Source: Reticulitermes lucifugus (lineage: Eukaryota > Arthropoda > Insecta > Blattodea > Rhinotermitidae). From it: a stretch of 41,660 nt of DNA. Of this stretch, positions 10,846 to 21,093 are shown piece after piece; within the stretch, counting starts at the first letter, position 1, and every line of letters begins with the position of its first letter. The stretch spans positions 38,578 through 80,237 of the forward strand of contig JAKCWW010001047.1 in assembly GCA_026260175.1 (NCBI GenBank), in the 5' to 3' direction. A program made the translations under genes and the position numbers. The notes under the pieces were generated by a model. The model was not told the origin of the DNA and searched no databases. It saw nothing but the letters and a program-made list of their open reading frames with translations.

Positions 10846-11080
10846 GGGAGCCGGAATAGCGCAGTCGGTCAAGAGACTAGGGCACGGCGTGGACGGTACG
10901 GTGTTCGACTGCGGCAGCGGAAATTTTTCTCTTCTCCGAAACAACGTCCAGACCGGGTCTGGGGCCCACCTGGGGTTTCTTCCACGGGGGAAAGTGATTG
11001 GGGCTAGAATTGGCCACTCACCGCCATCTAGTGCTTTCATGCCTTCATGGCGTGTGTAGGGACACCTTAATTTTTACATT
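10846..11080 (+). repeat. tRNA-headed SINE family C, plus strand
   Basis: The head (GCCGGAATAGCGCAGTCGGT, then GTGTTCGACTGC) has the box A and box B spacing of a tRNA. It is followed by the family body CTTCTCCGAAACAACGTCCA, CCGGGTCTGGGGCCCACCTG and GGCCACTCACC. Possible eroded target-site duplications are ACATAATCAGACG on the left and ACGTCATTAGACG on the right (10 of 13 identical). The G/C-rich head stands out against AT-rich flanks. Confidence 0.75.
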
Positions 11081-13690
11081 TTGACGTCATTAGACGAGTT
11101 AACTTCATAATAGACATCTGTATATTGTGTACTAATTACGAGGCAAGAACCAAGGTTTTACATATTCAGATGAGCTTATGTCCTTTAATGTAGCTATGTC
11201 TGTGTATAGATATAGTATCTGAGGTACAGGAAAGATTTCTACAGCCACGCACTGTCTTCAATTTTTATTTCCTGTGAATATTTATGCTTCAGTTTCATGT
11301 CCTTTATGAAATACATTAATAATGGACTGGATTTATTCTTTATTCGGTGACGTGACACATATCTATGACGTAGTATTCCGTGGCAGCGTGGAATTGTAAT
11401 GAAACACGCGTTATTCTCATCGAAATATTTCCAGTTTCTTCCATTTCCTCCAGAAATTTTAGTAAGTTCCGTGAACGACGGAGTTGCATATTCGCGACAG
11501 AATGCGCCTGTGTATGTAAAAGTGTCCATACTTAAAGGTCTTCTTCAGCTTCTCCACAGAATTAAAAAATATTATATACGTCGAAGGGAAGCAGTTGTCT
11601 CTAAGTTTCAAATAATTTTGCACCCGAGGTTTTATGACTTATTATAATTTGTAATACGATAAACGTAAATCTAAAATGTCAAGGAAGGCAGTTTACTTGG
11701 AACTTTAATATGCTGTGGAAGAAGTTATGAATGATTTACGAAAATTCTGAAGCAAGTAGTAAAGTTTTTGACAGCTCTGATCGGTTTATACCAGTGAAAC
11801 TATAGGAAGACATAGCTATCAGATTGCTTGTTGCTAACAGCGAAGCAGACTGTTGTATAGTTCTTAGTTAGTGGGTCATTTAATTTGAATATTGTTCATT
11901 GTAAGCTAATATGGCTTGGGAGGCCTGTGAGCCGTAACCTGTTTAGAGGGTACAGCAAGGCAAAGAACACGTTTTTTTTATAGTTGAACTGCTTGGGTTA
12001 AGGCTGCACATTGGCGTAACTTGGCTAATAACATTGATANAGGGAAAAACCGTCTATGGTATTAGACGAAGGAGTCAAGTCAAGAAAGAGGGGGAAGATT
12101 CATTTGAACCAGTCTTTAATCTGCATACGCCCCTTTTCCCTACTCTCACCCCATTTTTTTATTTGGCCGTCTTCAACTCAGTAGAAAAAAACTATTGTGA
12201 GGTAGAAAAAATATTGGAGCGGCATTTGCCCCCCCCCCGCCCACGTTTCGCCTGTGAGGCTGCATATGGGACTACCAGATGCTAAACTGACCCGAAATAT
12301 TAGGCGTTAAGGCGACAGAACAGTGAATCGGGCTGAAATTTAACGCAGAGGCGATATAACTAACAAACATATATCTTTTATTGTAGGATGTGTCCTATTT
12401 TATGTTAAAAGTTTTACCTAATTGGGACAAAAATTGACCCCAAAAGCGCAGGCCCTTTCAAAAGCGCCGAAGTCCATTTTTATGTTGGACATTTTATGGA
12501 ATCTGAGACAATTAAATACCTTGGTTAGGTTTCCTTGCGTGGTATGTGCAGTGTTAAAAGTTTGGCAATGCCAAGTGTTTAAAAATACGTGTATGCGTGT
12601 TGTTACATACTTTTTGTTAACAAGTATCTAAGATACGCGGTGGATCGAAACGCGACTGGAAAGTGATCTAGATGATTTGAAGTTCTGAAATAAGTATGCT
12701 CTTGGGATGAAATTGTGCACAAGTGATGAAAACGCGACTTGTTTCGTTTTAGTGACTGAACGTTTGTTAGCTTGCGTTAGAACTTTGAGCGAAAAGCAGC
12801 CTGTAACGTGTATTAACTCAGTTGTGTCGAGACGAGCCTGTCGGTGCCGATTCCGAAGCCCTGCTCCCCATGTCCCTCTGTCCCCCGTGCTACCCGCAGT
12901 TCAGTATGGCGTGCAATACAGGCAGTAAAATATCCCACAGAGATGTTATCTTACCTAGCTCCCAGGATACAGAGTTTCGTGTTTCGAACGTAGGCAGATG
13001 TTCTTCACGATGTTTGCATGCGTGAAATAATGCACGTATATGCATAAAAATGCAGCTGACATGAAGCATGCTAGATAGAACAGTGTTGATGTCTGAAGGG
13101 CTTGTTCCGTCTGTTTTCTATGTTCTAATAGTAAGACCATACTACTTCGAGGATATACACAGAACAGAGCTTGGAGTGTGTAGGTTGTCGTGCACTGTAT
13201 ACATATAATGATAGCAGTGAATTGACGAAGGGAAAAAGGAAGTGGAATAAATATTTGTGGGTCATGTAAATGTTAAATAGGCACTGATATCATGTGCATG
13301 ATTTTAAGAATTGCGTGCTTATCAGGAACCGGCAATCTACGGATGATATTGTCATAGAATTCTCCTGTAATTATTCTTCGTTATATAGCGAGGGAAAAAC
13401 AACATTTTTAATCTGTGGAGAGAATTACTGAGTGGCTTTGGCAGTGAAGAATTTAGTAAGAGGTAACCACTTCGGTCTTGTAAGTGCCTTAATATTATTT
13501 CGTGTTTCATGAGCTGGATAATTGTGTTGCTTGATGTGCACGAGATCAAACTTCACTCGGTGACTGAAGTATCACCATTAAGGGGCAAACAAAAAACAAT
13601 TCGCAGATTGAACTTGATCTCCGCGACGTTTGTGAATTTTGGTATATTTCGTCGTAAGGCAATTTATCCCTGTTGAGCTTTTGGTATAAT
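11081..13690. other. No gene seen; one ambiguous base and a C-run
   Basis: AT-rich DNA with only short unconvincing frames. There is an N at 12039 and a run of ten C at about 12229-12238. A CT/CCC-rich patch at 12840-12900 is open in two frames but lacks a clear acceptor/donor pair. Confidence 0.4.
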
Positions 13691-13797
13691 GAGAAGGACA
13701 ATATATTCAGTCCGAACACAATAATTTATCGTACAAAATCATACCAATTTTGTAGGATAATAAATTGTTTAATTTAAACTGAATATATTGTACTTTT
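13691..13797. repeat. Inverted repeat (hairpin) of about 105 bp
   Basis: GACAATATATTCAGT on the left faces ACTGAATATATTGTAC on the right. Further inside, ACAATAATTTATCGTACAAA faces TTTGTAGGATAATAAATTGT. The arms are about 50 bp with a few mismatches and a very short loop. It is a short fold-back or MITE remnant. A transcript could form a precursor-like hairpin, but no expression evidence exists here. Confidence 0.8.
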
Positions 13798-15343
13798 AAT
13801 TATATATTTCGTTGGCGCATAACACATAATCAGTGACATATTACAGTTGTCTACTGTCACAGATTGTAATTTTGTGACTTAATTGCTGTTAAAATAGGGA
13901 AATTCTGTCCTTTAGTTATTGAAAAAATTTTAGTTAAAATCAGCGTATTTAATTGGGAAGCAGCAAGAAGCCAGTGGAATAAAACGCAGACAGCCTTACT
14001 TAGCAGGCTGTGTAAGTCTGCAATCTGAACGCAATATTTGCATGAAGGCGTATGCGTGGGCGCGTGTCTCCTGTTTATGTAGAATTGCGCAGCCCCCGAG
14101 TTTACACCTCTGAACGTAGTGTTATAATCAATTAGTTATTAATTAATTTACCTCCGTGGTTACCCTTTCAGGCTTCAGATACCTAACACGTTCTGTGTAC
14201 GAAGTACGTCATAAGAACTGTCGGCCTGCCAATCTCTGCGTTTATATTCTAAACCGCTCGACTTATTTTGATGACATTTGTATCGGAAGGGCTATATCAA
14301 ACACTGTCAAATTATTCAGTTCTGAAAATTATGTACTAGACTACTTTTTGTATTGTTTAAACATTAGACGACAAAGTGCATAAGCGATGCGGTCCTAAAC
14401 TGCAATATAAAATTCATTTTTGTCCGTAGTGGTATACTATAACTCTTACGTTACACGAAGCACAAAGTGATGCTTATCACATTATTCGGAGAACACTCGA
14501 GGCTCGAATCTTGTTTTAGATACCGACTATCATCTGTGAAGTTTCTCGTGGGTTGCTTCAGTCTCTTCACTAAAATGCTAGAATATCATCGTAGAATAGA
14601 ACATGACATTCCCCTTCCACGTCTCTTCCAGTTAAAAAAATCCACAAATAATTCGAGACTGCATAATCTACGCAGTCAAAAAAAGTGTGGTTAAATGAAT
14701 CAATAATTAATTATGTAATCGTACCAAACATTGCGTATGACATAATGCTTAGATGTAATTAAGTAAGGAAAGTTTTATTTGAAAGATTTCTTATCACAGC
14801 ATTTGCATAAAACGAAATTAAGTAAAAAGAGAATTTATGTCTGTAAGCAGTGTGATAATCTGCCTCTGCTGATGATCACTTTTGCAGTAAATGAGAAAGG
14901 AGATCGACGAGGAATAAAATCGGATATAATATGTAAGGAAGTGTATGGCAACTGCGATGTGGAGCACACTTTTCAGCTGAACAGGGAGTGCTAACCGCTC
15001 AGAGGAGTTTGATATACGTCACGGGCGGAAAATGTGCGATTAATACTTAAGTAAAGATTTGATTTATTGCTGTTAGAAAGCGTCGCAAGTCCCTACAAGT
15101 GCTGAAAGCATTCTGTCACGCAAAGTCGGTTTGGGAAGTCCTAGTAAAGATTTGTACTTGCCCTTCCCCGAGTCCCCTTGGGCAAATGCGTGATAATACA
15201 CTTCGAAAAAGACCTACTTTAGTAAGCCACGCCCCTTTCCTTCCGAATTCTTACCAACAAGGTGTTTCTAATAATTTTACCAGCTCTCACTCAATGACGT
15301 AACATCCGGAGTTGTTACAGCTTTCATAGTTAAAGTAAGAGCG
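13798..15343. other. No recognisable feature
   Basis: Short AT-rich reading frames only. Nothing with protein-family content, splice sites in phase, or repeat structure. Confidence 0.4.
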
Positions 15344-15441
15344 AATAGATAGATAGATAGAGTGACAGTGAGACAGATAAATAAATAAATAAATAAATTG
15401 CTGCTAAAAAGACCCAATATGCTACCCCGAGGGAAAGTAAG

Positions 15442-15476
<35 letters not shown>

Positions 15477-15477
15477 C
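15344..15477. repeat. Cluster of microsatellites: (GATA)n, (AATA)n, (TTA)n
   Basis: Four or five GATA units lie at about 15344-15360. AATA units lie at about 15377-15399 and a (TTA)n run at 15442-15477. The open frames across the TTA run on both strands (poly-Leu and poly-Asn) are artefacts of the repeat. Confidence 0.9.
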
Positions 15478-15489
15478 ATCACAGTCATT

Positions 15490-15665
15490 CATTTTAGGCG
15501 CGTTTGCAAAACAGTTGCGAAAAGCGACTATTAGCTTCATGATATCTTTTATTATGTCTGTTTGTCTACCTGACCGTCTACATGGAAAAACTCACCTCCC
15601 ACCTGATGGATTTTCGTGGAATTCTGGATTGAGAATTTTTACTAAGATTTGCCGGCACATCCCAG
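15490..15665 (+). repeat. Dispersed repeat F, copy 1
   Basis: AACAGTTGCGAAAAGCGACT, ATTAGCTTCA, a GTC-rich block and GATTTTCGTGGAATT match the reverse complement of 30775-30912 in order (AACAATTGCGAAAATCGACT, ATTAGCCTTACCATG, GTCCGTCCGTTC, GATTTTCGTGAAATT). It is a non-coding repeat of unknown class. Confidence 0.65.
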
Positions 15666-15747
15666 TCTTAGTTACAGTCAGGAAAAAATGACGTACGTGT
15701 GATGTGAAGACCTACGTACGTTTGTGACTGTCATGATGACAAGGTCA

Positions 15748-15870
15748 CCGCTTTATGGTTATTATGGTTACGGAAATTCCCACAGTTACTGTGGTTGCAC
15801 TTATTGCCAAGGTTACCAATATGTCTGTGGTTACCATGGCTACCAGTGTTTTTGTGCGGTTGTTGTTGCC
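15748..15870 (+). repeat. Degenerate GGTTAC/GGTTAT-type short repeat
   Basis: GGTTATTATGGTTACGG, GTTACTGTGGTT, GGTTACCAATATG and GGTTACCATGGCTACC recur with loose spacing. The translation is rich in Gly, Tyr and Cys and could be mistaken for a cuticle-like protein. There is no signal peptide, start context or splice site, so simple-sequence origin is more likely. Confidence 0.45.
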
Positions 15871-16050
15871 ACTTGGGTTCACATAGGTCTAGTGACAGTA
15901 CCACAGCGAAAGCGCCGAAGTCTTACACTCTACGCTATTGTTGTTGAGATAAGAAGCTAGTGTAATTGCATAGCGGGTGGCTGTTCAGACTGCATCACAG
16001 AAGGTCGGAGGGTCATTCCTTGCTGCTTCTGACAGCACAGTACGGATAGA

Positions 16051-16270
16051 CAGTGGCGTAGGTAGGGTTTTTGGTGCCCGGGGCGAGTAATTAAAATGGC
16101 TGCCTCTAATAGAAATTTAGTAATTTTTTATTTCCCGTTTATTTGGCTCAATACTTTAAAATTTGTTTAGACCAGAAATTCAAATCTTTTTATTTAAAAT
16201 ATTCGTTTTGCCGTCCCTGTCGCCAGGGGTGGCCGCGCAACTCACCCCCCCTACCCCAGCTACGCCCCTG
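16051..16270. mobile_element. Short non-autonomous DNA-transposon-like element with inverted ends
   Basis: The left end CAGTGGCGTAGGTAGGG faces the right end CCCTACCCCAGCTACGCCCC with TG following. The ends are inverted complements apart from a few bases. Such GGCGTAG termini are typical of short hAT-type elements in animals (from memory). The 220-bp interior has no frame. The 8-bp flanks (CGGATAGA and TTGACAGT) do not match, so no target duplication is supported. Confidence 0.5.
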
Positions 16271-16394
16271 TTGACAGTCTGGCTCAGAAACTAAAATTTT
16301 TGACATCAGCCATTTTTTACATGCTGCTGTTACTTGTTCCCGCAACCAGCAGGTGGCAACTGCTGATCTGCTTAAACTGGCTTACTGTCCATTG

Positions 16395-16480
16395 CTTTTT
16401 CCGAAACTGACAGTTGCACAGTTAATCAAGAAATTCCCCACTTTTTGTGAACACGAAGGTTCATTAGCCTACCGTTCTTA
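16395..16480 (+). repeat. Dispersed repeat E, second copy, seeding the minisatellite
   Basis: CAGTTAATCAAGAAATTCCC, CACTTTTTGTGAACACGAAG and GTTCATTA continue straight into the first 46-bp unit. The same order of blocks occurs at 262-300. In translation this is the QLIKKFPTF signature of that repeat. Confidence 0.6.
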
Positions 16481-17059
16481 CGAGATCACTCCTGGTAACA
16501 AGCACTTTATTAGCCTACCGTTCTTACGAGATCACGCCTGGTAACAAGCACTCATTAGCCTACCGTTCTTACGAGATCACGCCTGGTAACAAGCACTTCA
16601 TTAGCCTACCGTTCTTACGAGATCACGCCTGGTAACAAGCACTTCATTAGCCTATCGTTTTTACGAGATCACGCCTAGTAACAAGCACTTCATTAGCCTA
16701 CCGTTCTTACGAGATCACGCCTGGTAACAAGCACTTCATTAGCCTACAGTCCTTACGAGATCACGCCTGTTAACAAGCACTTCATTAGCCTACCGTTCTT
16801 ACGAGATCATGCCTGGTAACAAGCACTTCATTAGCCTACCGTTCTTACGAGATCACGCCTAGTAACAATCACTTCATTAGCCTACCGTTCTTACGAGATC
16901 ACGCCTGGTAACAATCACTTCATTAGCCTACCGTTCTTACGAGATCACGCCTGGTAACAAGCACTTCATTAGCCTACCGTTCTTACGAGATCACGCCTGG
17001 TAACAAACACTTCATTAGCCCACCGTTCTTACGAGATCACGCCTGGTAACAAGCACTTC
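16461..17059. repeat. Minisatellite, 46-bp unit x 13
   Basis: The unit is roughly TTAGCCTACCGTTCTTACGA, then GATCACGCCTGGTAACAAGC, then ACTTCA. Thirteen copies start about every 46 bp (16463, 16509, 16553, 16599, 16645, 16691, 16737, 16783, 16829, 16875, 16921, 16967, 17013), with one 1-bp deletion and a handful of substitutions per copy. The low divergence points to recent expansion. The array is not interrupted by unique spacers, so it is not a CRISPR array. Confidence 0.97.
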
Positions 17060-17536
17060 CTAATTGTAATCTCCTGTTGATTTCTTCGTGAATGTCGCTA
17101 TTTTTTTGCAACCTCTCAATGATGCTGCCTTTGTGAATTGCCTCTGTTCGTATTTCTAAACTGAGCTCCTTCATTGTGTATAAGAGCGCTTCTGCCTTTT
17201 ACTCCCTACAATTAATTAGATATACTCGTAATGCAACCAAACAAAGTAGAAAACTTTAGATAAAAATACAGCATATTTTTTATTTTATCATCTTTATTCT
17301 CCCCAAAATATTCCAGTTTTAGAGAAAACAAAGTGTTACAGGATAAATCCAGTGTTTCGCGTTTTATTATCCCAAATAAATTTTGAACTAATTTCGCATT
17401 TTGGATTACACTCGATGTAAAGTTATGCTATTAGGTTCTTACCCAGAAACCCAGTTTTGTAATTCCCTGATAGGAACAGGATGTCCCTCACGGTGGTAAC
17501 GCATCCCGTTGTTATGCATGAATAGCCAAACTGATC
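17060..17536. other. No recognisable feature
   Basis: AT-rich DNA between the minisatellite and the inverted-repeat element. I see nothing supported in it. Confidence 0.4.
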
Positions 17537-17586
17537 GACCGTCGATTATAAATATATTTTCAGAATACGTACTTTATTTTCCAAAA

Positions 17587-17635
17587 CATGCTACATGTTT
17601 CGGCGTTTTTATTAAAGCCATCATCAAGCACAGAC
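17587..17635 (-). ncRNA. Hammerhead-like motif, left repeat of the 1.5-kb element
   Basis: Minus strand: helix-I strand GTGC, TTGATGA (C3 replaced by T), an extra T, stem II GGCTTT.../...AAACGCC with one mismatch, GAAA, ACATGT, A, helix-I strand GCAT. Helix I gives about 4 bp including a G-U. The C3 change should reduce or abolish cleavage. Confidence 0.4.
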
Positions 17636-17827
17636 ATTAAAATGTAACAGAAAACAAGTACGTTATATACAAAACGTTATTAAAACGGAAATTAAGATCT
17701 CAGTGTTACAGCTGTTCATATGGGTTTTTTATATATTTTGGCCGAAACTGCCTTAAAAGGTAAAATATTCGATTATGTATTAAAATAGTATATTAAAGTC
17801 GTATGGTATTTTATGAAGCACTTATCA

Positions 17828-18123
17828 GGGCGGCCGGGATAGCGTGCGTAGTCGGTATAGCGACTCGCTACGAGCTGGATGGTCCGTTGTTTGAATCCCG
17901 GTGGGGGTGAGGTTTTCCAGGCTCATCCAGACCAGCCCCGAGGACAACCAAGCCTCCTGTATAATAGGTACCGGGTCTATTTCCTGNNGGGGGGGGGGAA
18001 GCGGCCGGAGCGCGGCGTTGATCACCCACGCCCTTTTAGCGCCGTAGTTGAATACGGTAGAGCTGTACGTCTACCGCCCCTCGGTGCCTGCTGGACAGTT
18101 CACAGGACCGCCATTACCTTTTC
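17828..18123 (+). repeat. tRNA-headed SINE family C inside the inverted-repeat element
   Basis: The head GGCCGGGATAGCGTGCGTAG, with GTTTGAATCCCGG further on, resembles a tRNA box A/box B pair. The body has CAGACCAGCCCCGAGG, CCAAGCCTCCTGTATAATAG and a GGCCGG...GATCACCCACG block. Two Ns and a nine-G run (17987-17997) sit in the middle, a likely sequencing or assembly problem. Confidence 0.7.
17987..17997. other. Two ambiguous bases next to a G-run
   Basis: NN followed by nine G in the middle of a SINE. The true homopolymer length is uncertain, so any translation across it is unreliable. Confidence 0.95.
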
Positions 18124-18138
18124 TTATAATGTGATAAA

Positions 18139-18361
18139 CGGCAGGAGAGAGATTTTTCTCCTCTCCGAAACTTCCAGGCCGGCTCTGGAGCCCAGCCAGC
18201 CTCCTATTCCACAGGCACCGAGGTACTTTCCCGGATTAAAGCGGCCGGGGTCTGAAGTTGACCACTCATCTCTTAAGCTGAGGTTAGTAATGAGTGGAGC
18301 TGTACTTCCACTCCTCCTGCATACCTTCATGGGGCGGACAGAGACAGCTTTACCTTTGCTT
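18139..18361 (+). repeat. 5'-truncated SINE family C with target-site duplication
   Basis: It starts within the body (GAGATTTTTCTCCTCTCCGA), then has GCCGGCTCTGGAGCCCAGCC and GTTGACCACTCATC. It is flanked by TTATAATGTGATAAA (18124-18138) and TTATAATATGATAAA (18362-18376), 14 of 15 identical. That is the signature of target-primed retrotransposition. The duplicated target belongs to the arm of the fold-back at 18361-18770, so this SINE is younger than that element. Confidence 0.75.
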
Positions 18362-18770
18362 TTATAATATGATAAAATACTTCAAGCCTAAGCCTCTCCT
18401 TGATGGCTATTTACATTGGAATTACGAGGAATAATGTAAAAGGCTCCTAGAGATGGTAAGATTTGTAACCGACAACATTCCATAGATTTCTGTGCTTAAC
18501 TCGAGAAAAATATGAAAGTTCGTACGAACAAGGAAGTATAACATACTTCCATTTCGCTATTAAGGTACAAAACTCGTATTTTCAATGTAGGCGCTTGTTA
18601 TACTTCCTTCTTCATAATAACTTTATATTTGTTTCGGTTTAAACATACAAGTCTATAATGCTGTCGGTTAGTAATCTTACCGTCTCTGGGAGCCTTCTAC
18701 ACTATTCCTTGTATTTGCAATGAAATACCCATCGAGGAACTGAGACCTAAGCTCTTTCATCATATTACAA
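18361..18770. repeat. Fold-back element with arms of about 150 bp
   Basis: Left arm: TTGATGGCTATTTACATTGG, GAGGAATAATGTAAAAGGCT, CCTAGAGATGGTAAGATT. Right arm (reverse complement): TCGATGGGTATTTCATTGCA, AAGGAATAGTGTAGAAGGCT, CCCAGAGACGGTAAGATT. Pairing continues outward to AATATGAT on both sides. The interior has a further small palindrome (GAAGTATAACATACTTC). It contains no open frame. It is a MITE-like fold-back nested in the 17537-19067 element. Confidence 0.8.
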
Positions 18771-18970
18771 GGCTACATCAAAATACCACATGTTATTAAT
18801 TAATGTATTAATTACATATAATTGAATGTTTGAACTTTTAACTCAGTTTCGACCAATATGTGAAATACACAGTAAACCTATATGAATATCTGTGACACTG
18901 ATTTCTCAGTCCCTTTTTAAATCAATAATGTTTTGCATATAAAGTGATTGTTTTCTTGTATAATTTTATG

Positions 18971-19018
18971 CCTATGCTTGATGATAGCTTTATGAAAAAG
19001 TCGAAACATTTAACACGT
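18971..19018 (+). ncRNA. Hammerhead-like motif, right repeat of the 1.5-kb element
   Basis: Plus strand: helix-I strand ATGC, TTGATGA (C3 to T), an extra T, stem II AGCTTT/AAAGTC with mismatches, GAAA, then ACATTTA in place of ACATGTA. Both C3 and helix III are altered, so it is likely a dead copy. Downstream lies the shared end motif GTTTTGATTGACGG. Confidence 0.35.
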
Positions 19019-19067
19019 TTTGGACAATAAAACACATTGTCTGCAAATATAGTTTTGATTGACGGGC

Positions 19068-20880
19068 CATCTGTTTATTTGTCAACAATTTTTAAATATT
19101 TTGAGACGAAATTATTGTATCAGAGGCATATAATACATTCAAATTAAGGTATTTTTAATTACGTTTTATAGTAAAACTACTATCGTGTTACTGTGTATTG
19201 TATTTTTCTGTGTTGAAAAAATGTTACTTGGCTCCATACTATCGGTGGTCACCCTCTCGCAAATAGCAGTTTAGTCAGGCTTAACCTTCAGGTAAGTAAA
19301 GTTAAGTGAGACAGGATTGTAGGGGTTGAGATAGCTTTGTGCTGACGAATGAAACCAACAGCCTAGAATTATTTTCCTGCCACCCATAGAACACATGTTG
19401 GAGGCTCGCTGCATTCAACGAGATGTGCCAGTTAACCTATGATGTTGCCAAGGAATTGAATGACGTGGCTAGTCTATGCGTCAGCGTGTTAGGATCTGCC
19501 GAACGCCGCTGGTTGTTACAGACTGAACGTTCTATAAATGGGATCCTAGCAAATCGAAAGCTCTTGGCCAGACCGTCGTTGTTTTGATAAAAAGAACCTG
19601 GATTTAATATTAGACAAATAAACTGGGTCAGCATGCTGTGAGATTAGCTCGATTGTTAATGTCAAAATAACCGCGGGTGAAGTGACATCACCCTGTGTCT
19701 TCTCTTTGTGTTGAGTGATGACCCCATAAAGGGTTTCTTGTTATGCCCACACACAGAGGCGCGATGCACCACTAAGAATAACTGGTCAATTAAGGGATGA
19801 CCAGCATGCGACATTGGTGGCCAGTATTAATTCTCTTTGAAAGTGTGTTCCTGTTTTATCTACAGCTTTTCAGGATTAGCGATATACATTTTTCTTTGAC
19901 CTGCATCTTCTTTTACGGTCCAGTCAACATGAAGAACAAGTTTCAGATAAAATGTTTTGTTTAAAATTTTATTTAAAAAATTTGACATTAAGTGTGACTG
20001 CACCTGTACAGTGTGTCTTATCTCTCCTTCAGAAATATTCGAAAATCAGAGTGGTCGCTCAAAAATGAAAAGTTTAAATTTTTTGCTTCATTGTGGGGAT
20101 TGATTTTAAATTATTCAGAAATTGTTTTAGTTTCCAGTTACTACACTTGCTTTATATAGCGATATTGGAAGTGTCTTAATTCGCAGGTAAGGCGAACTCT
20201 GCGCGCAAATTTGTAAGTGGAAGAAGTTATAAGGGACGGTGCTAATTTCCATCTGCCTCTTACTTCCTACGTAACGCCGTTTTATTTATTACTTATTATG
20301 TATTATCTTTACCCAAAGTTCCAAATTTTGGATATATGGATAGATAAGCTATTGTTATAAGCACGACTCAGAATGAATTATATGAGATGCGCGTTTGTCA
20401 CAAAAATCGAAACGGAGAAGCAGGCTATAGGCACAGGACATAATATCCGTCGCATTTCTAGACGAAATGTACAAAGTGATCGTACTGCTCTTACACTTTT
20501 AAAATTTTATTCTAAGAAAAGCTAACTAAGCAGAGCAATGAAATTTGTATTAAGGACTAAAACTCAGATTTTGAGTTTCGTCGGATTTCGATGTGACCTC
20601 CAGTTTTGTTTCGACGTACGTCACAACGATAATTAGGCTCATGCCAAACGGCGGATAAAATATGTATATCCTCTAATTCAAAGCCTCTGGAATGTTAAAT
20701 TTTGATTAGTCGAGCTTTAAAGGCTTTGAGCGTCTGTTTGTAGGTCTGCTGTGTAATTACCTAGTTCAAGGCAGGGACATGTTAGAAATAGCAAGCCCAT
20801 CAGGGGTATACAAAGGAATGTCTTGGCCATTTCACTAGTAGGTCTATATGTTTAAGATTGTCACACATTTATTTCAGAAG
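19068..20880. other. No recognisable feature
   Basis: AT-rich DNA. No splice-bounded coding segment, RNA gene or repeat could be supported. Confidence 0.4.
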
Positions 20881-21093
20881 TAATGGGCCACATAAGTAGC
20901 CAGTTATCATTCCATGAACTACGTAACAGAGGTACTACCACATGCCAAGAAACCAAGATTTTGAGGATTAAATCGTTAAACTCAGACATGATTTTCAGTT
21001 CGAGGCATATCACAAAAATCATCGGTTTAGTCCTCAGCACTTCCATAAGAAGAAATCTTCGAAAGAATCAGAAATACCATTTGTTAGGTTGTT
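20881..21093 (+). pseudogene. Possible upstream part of the Penelope-like relic
   Basis: A frame here (start ATGGGCCACATA) runs up to the recognisable relic. It contains a Lys/Arg/Asn-rich stretch (RRNLRKNQKYHLLG) just before the conserved PYVKG motif, as expected for the linker between the reverse transcriptase and the GIY-YIG nuclease of Penelope-like elements. No catalytic RT motif is visible, so the assignment rests on position. Confidence 0.35.

Larger units (their letters stand above)
17537..19067. mobile_element. Inverted-repeat element (~1.5 kb) with outward-facing hammerhead-like motifs, host to nested insertions
   Basis: The ends are about 100-bp inverted repeats. Left: GACCGTCGATTATAAATATA, TTTATTTTCCAAAACATG, GTTTCGG, GCCATCATCAAGCA. 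Right: TGCTTGATGATAGCTTTATG, GTCGAAACATT, ACACGTTTTGGACAATAAAA, ATAGTTTTGATTGACGGG. Each repeat contains a hammerhead-like motif. The interior holds two SINEs and a fold-back element, all later insertions. No transposase or reverse transcriptase frame is present, so it is non-autonomous. Relatives by shared terminal motif are at 24544-25022, 34121-34200 and 38430-38520. Confidence 0.7.

Noticed and set aside
12822..12928. Pro/Cys-rich possible exon
   Set aside because: Open in two frames with no consistent acceptor/donor pair, and no phase match to the exon at 2278-2497 could be supported.
15724..15960. Gly/Tyr/Cys-rich frame resembling a cuticle or antimicrobial glycine-rich peptide
   Set aside because: No signal peptide, no splice sites, and the composition follows from a degenerate GGTTAC-type simple repeat.
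16461..17059. Regularly spaced repeats suggesting a CRISPR array
   Set aside because: The whole 46-bp period is conserved with no unique spacers, and the context is an animal genome. It is a minisatellite.
17879..18367. 162-codon frame on the plus strand
   Set aside because: It spans two SINE copies and an NN/G-run and is a repeat translation.
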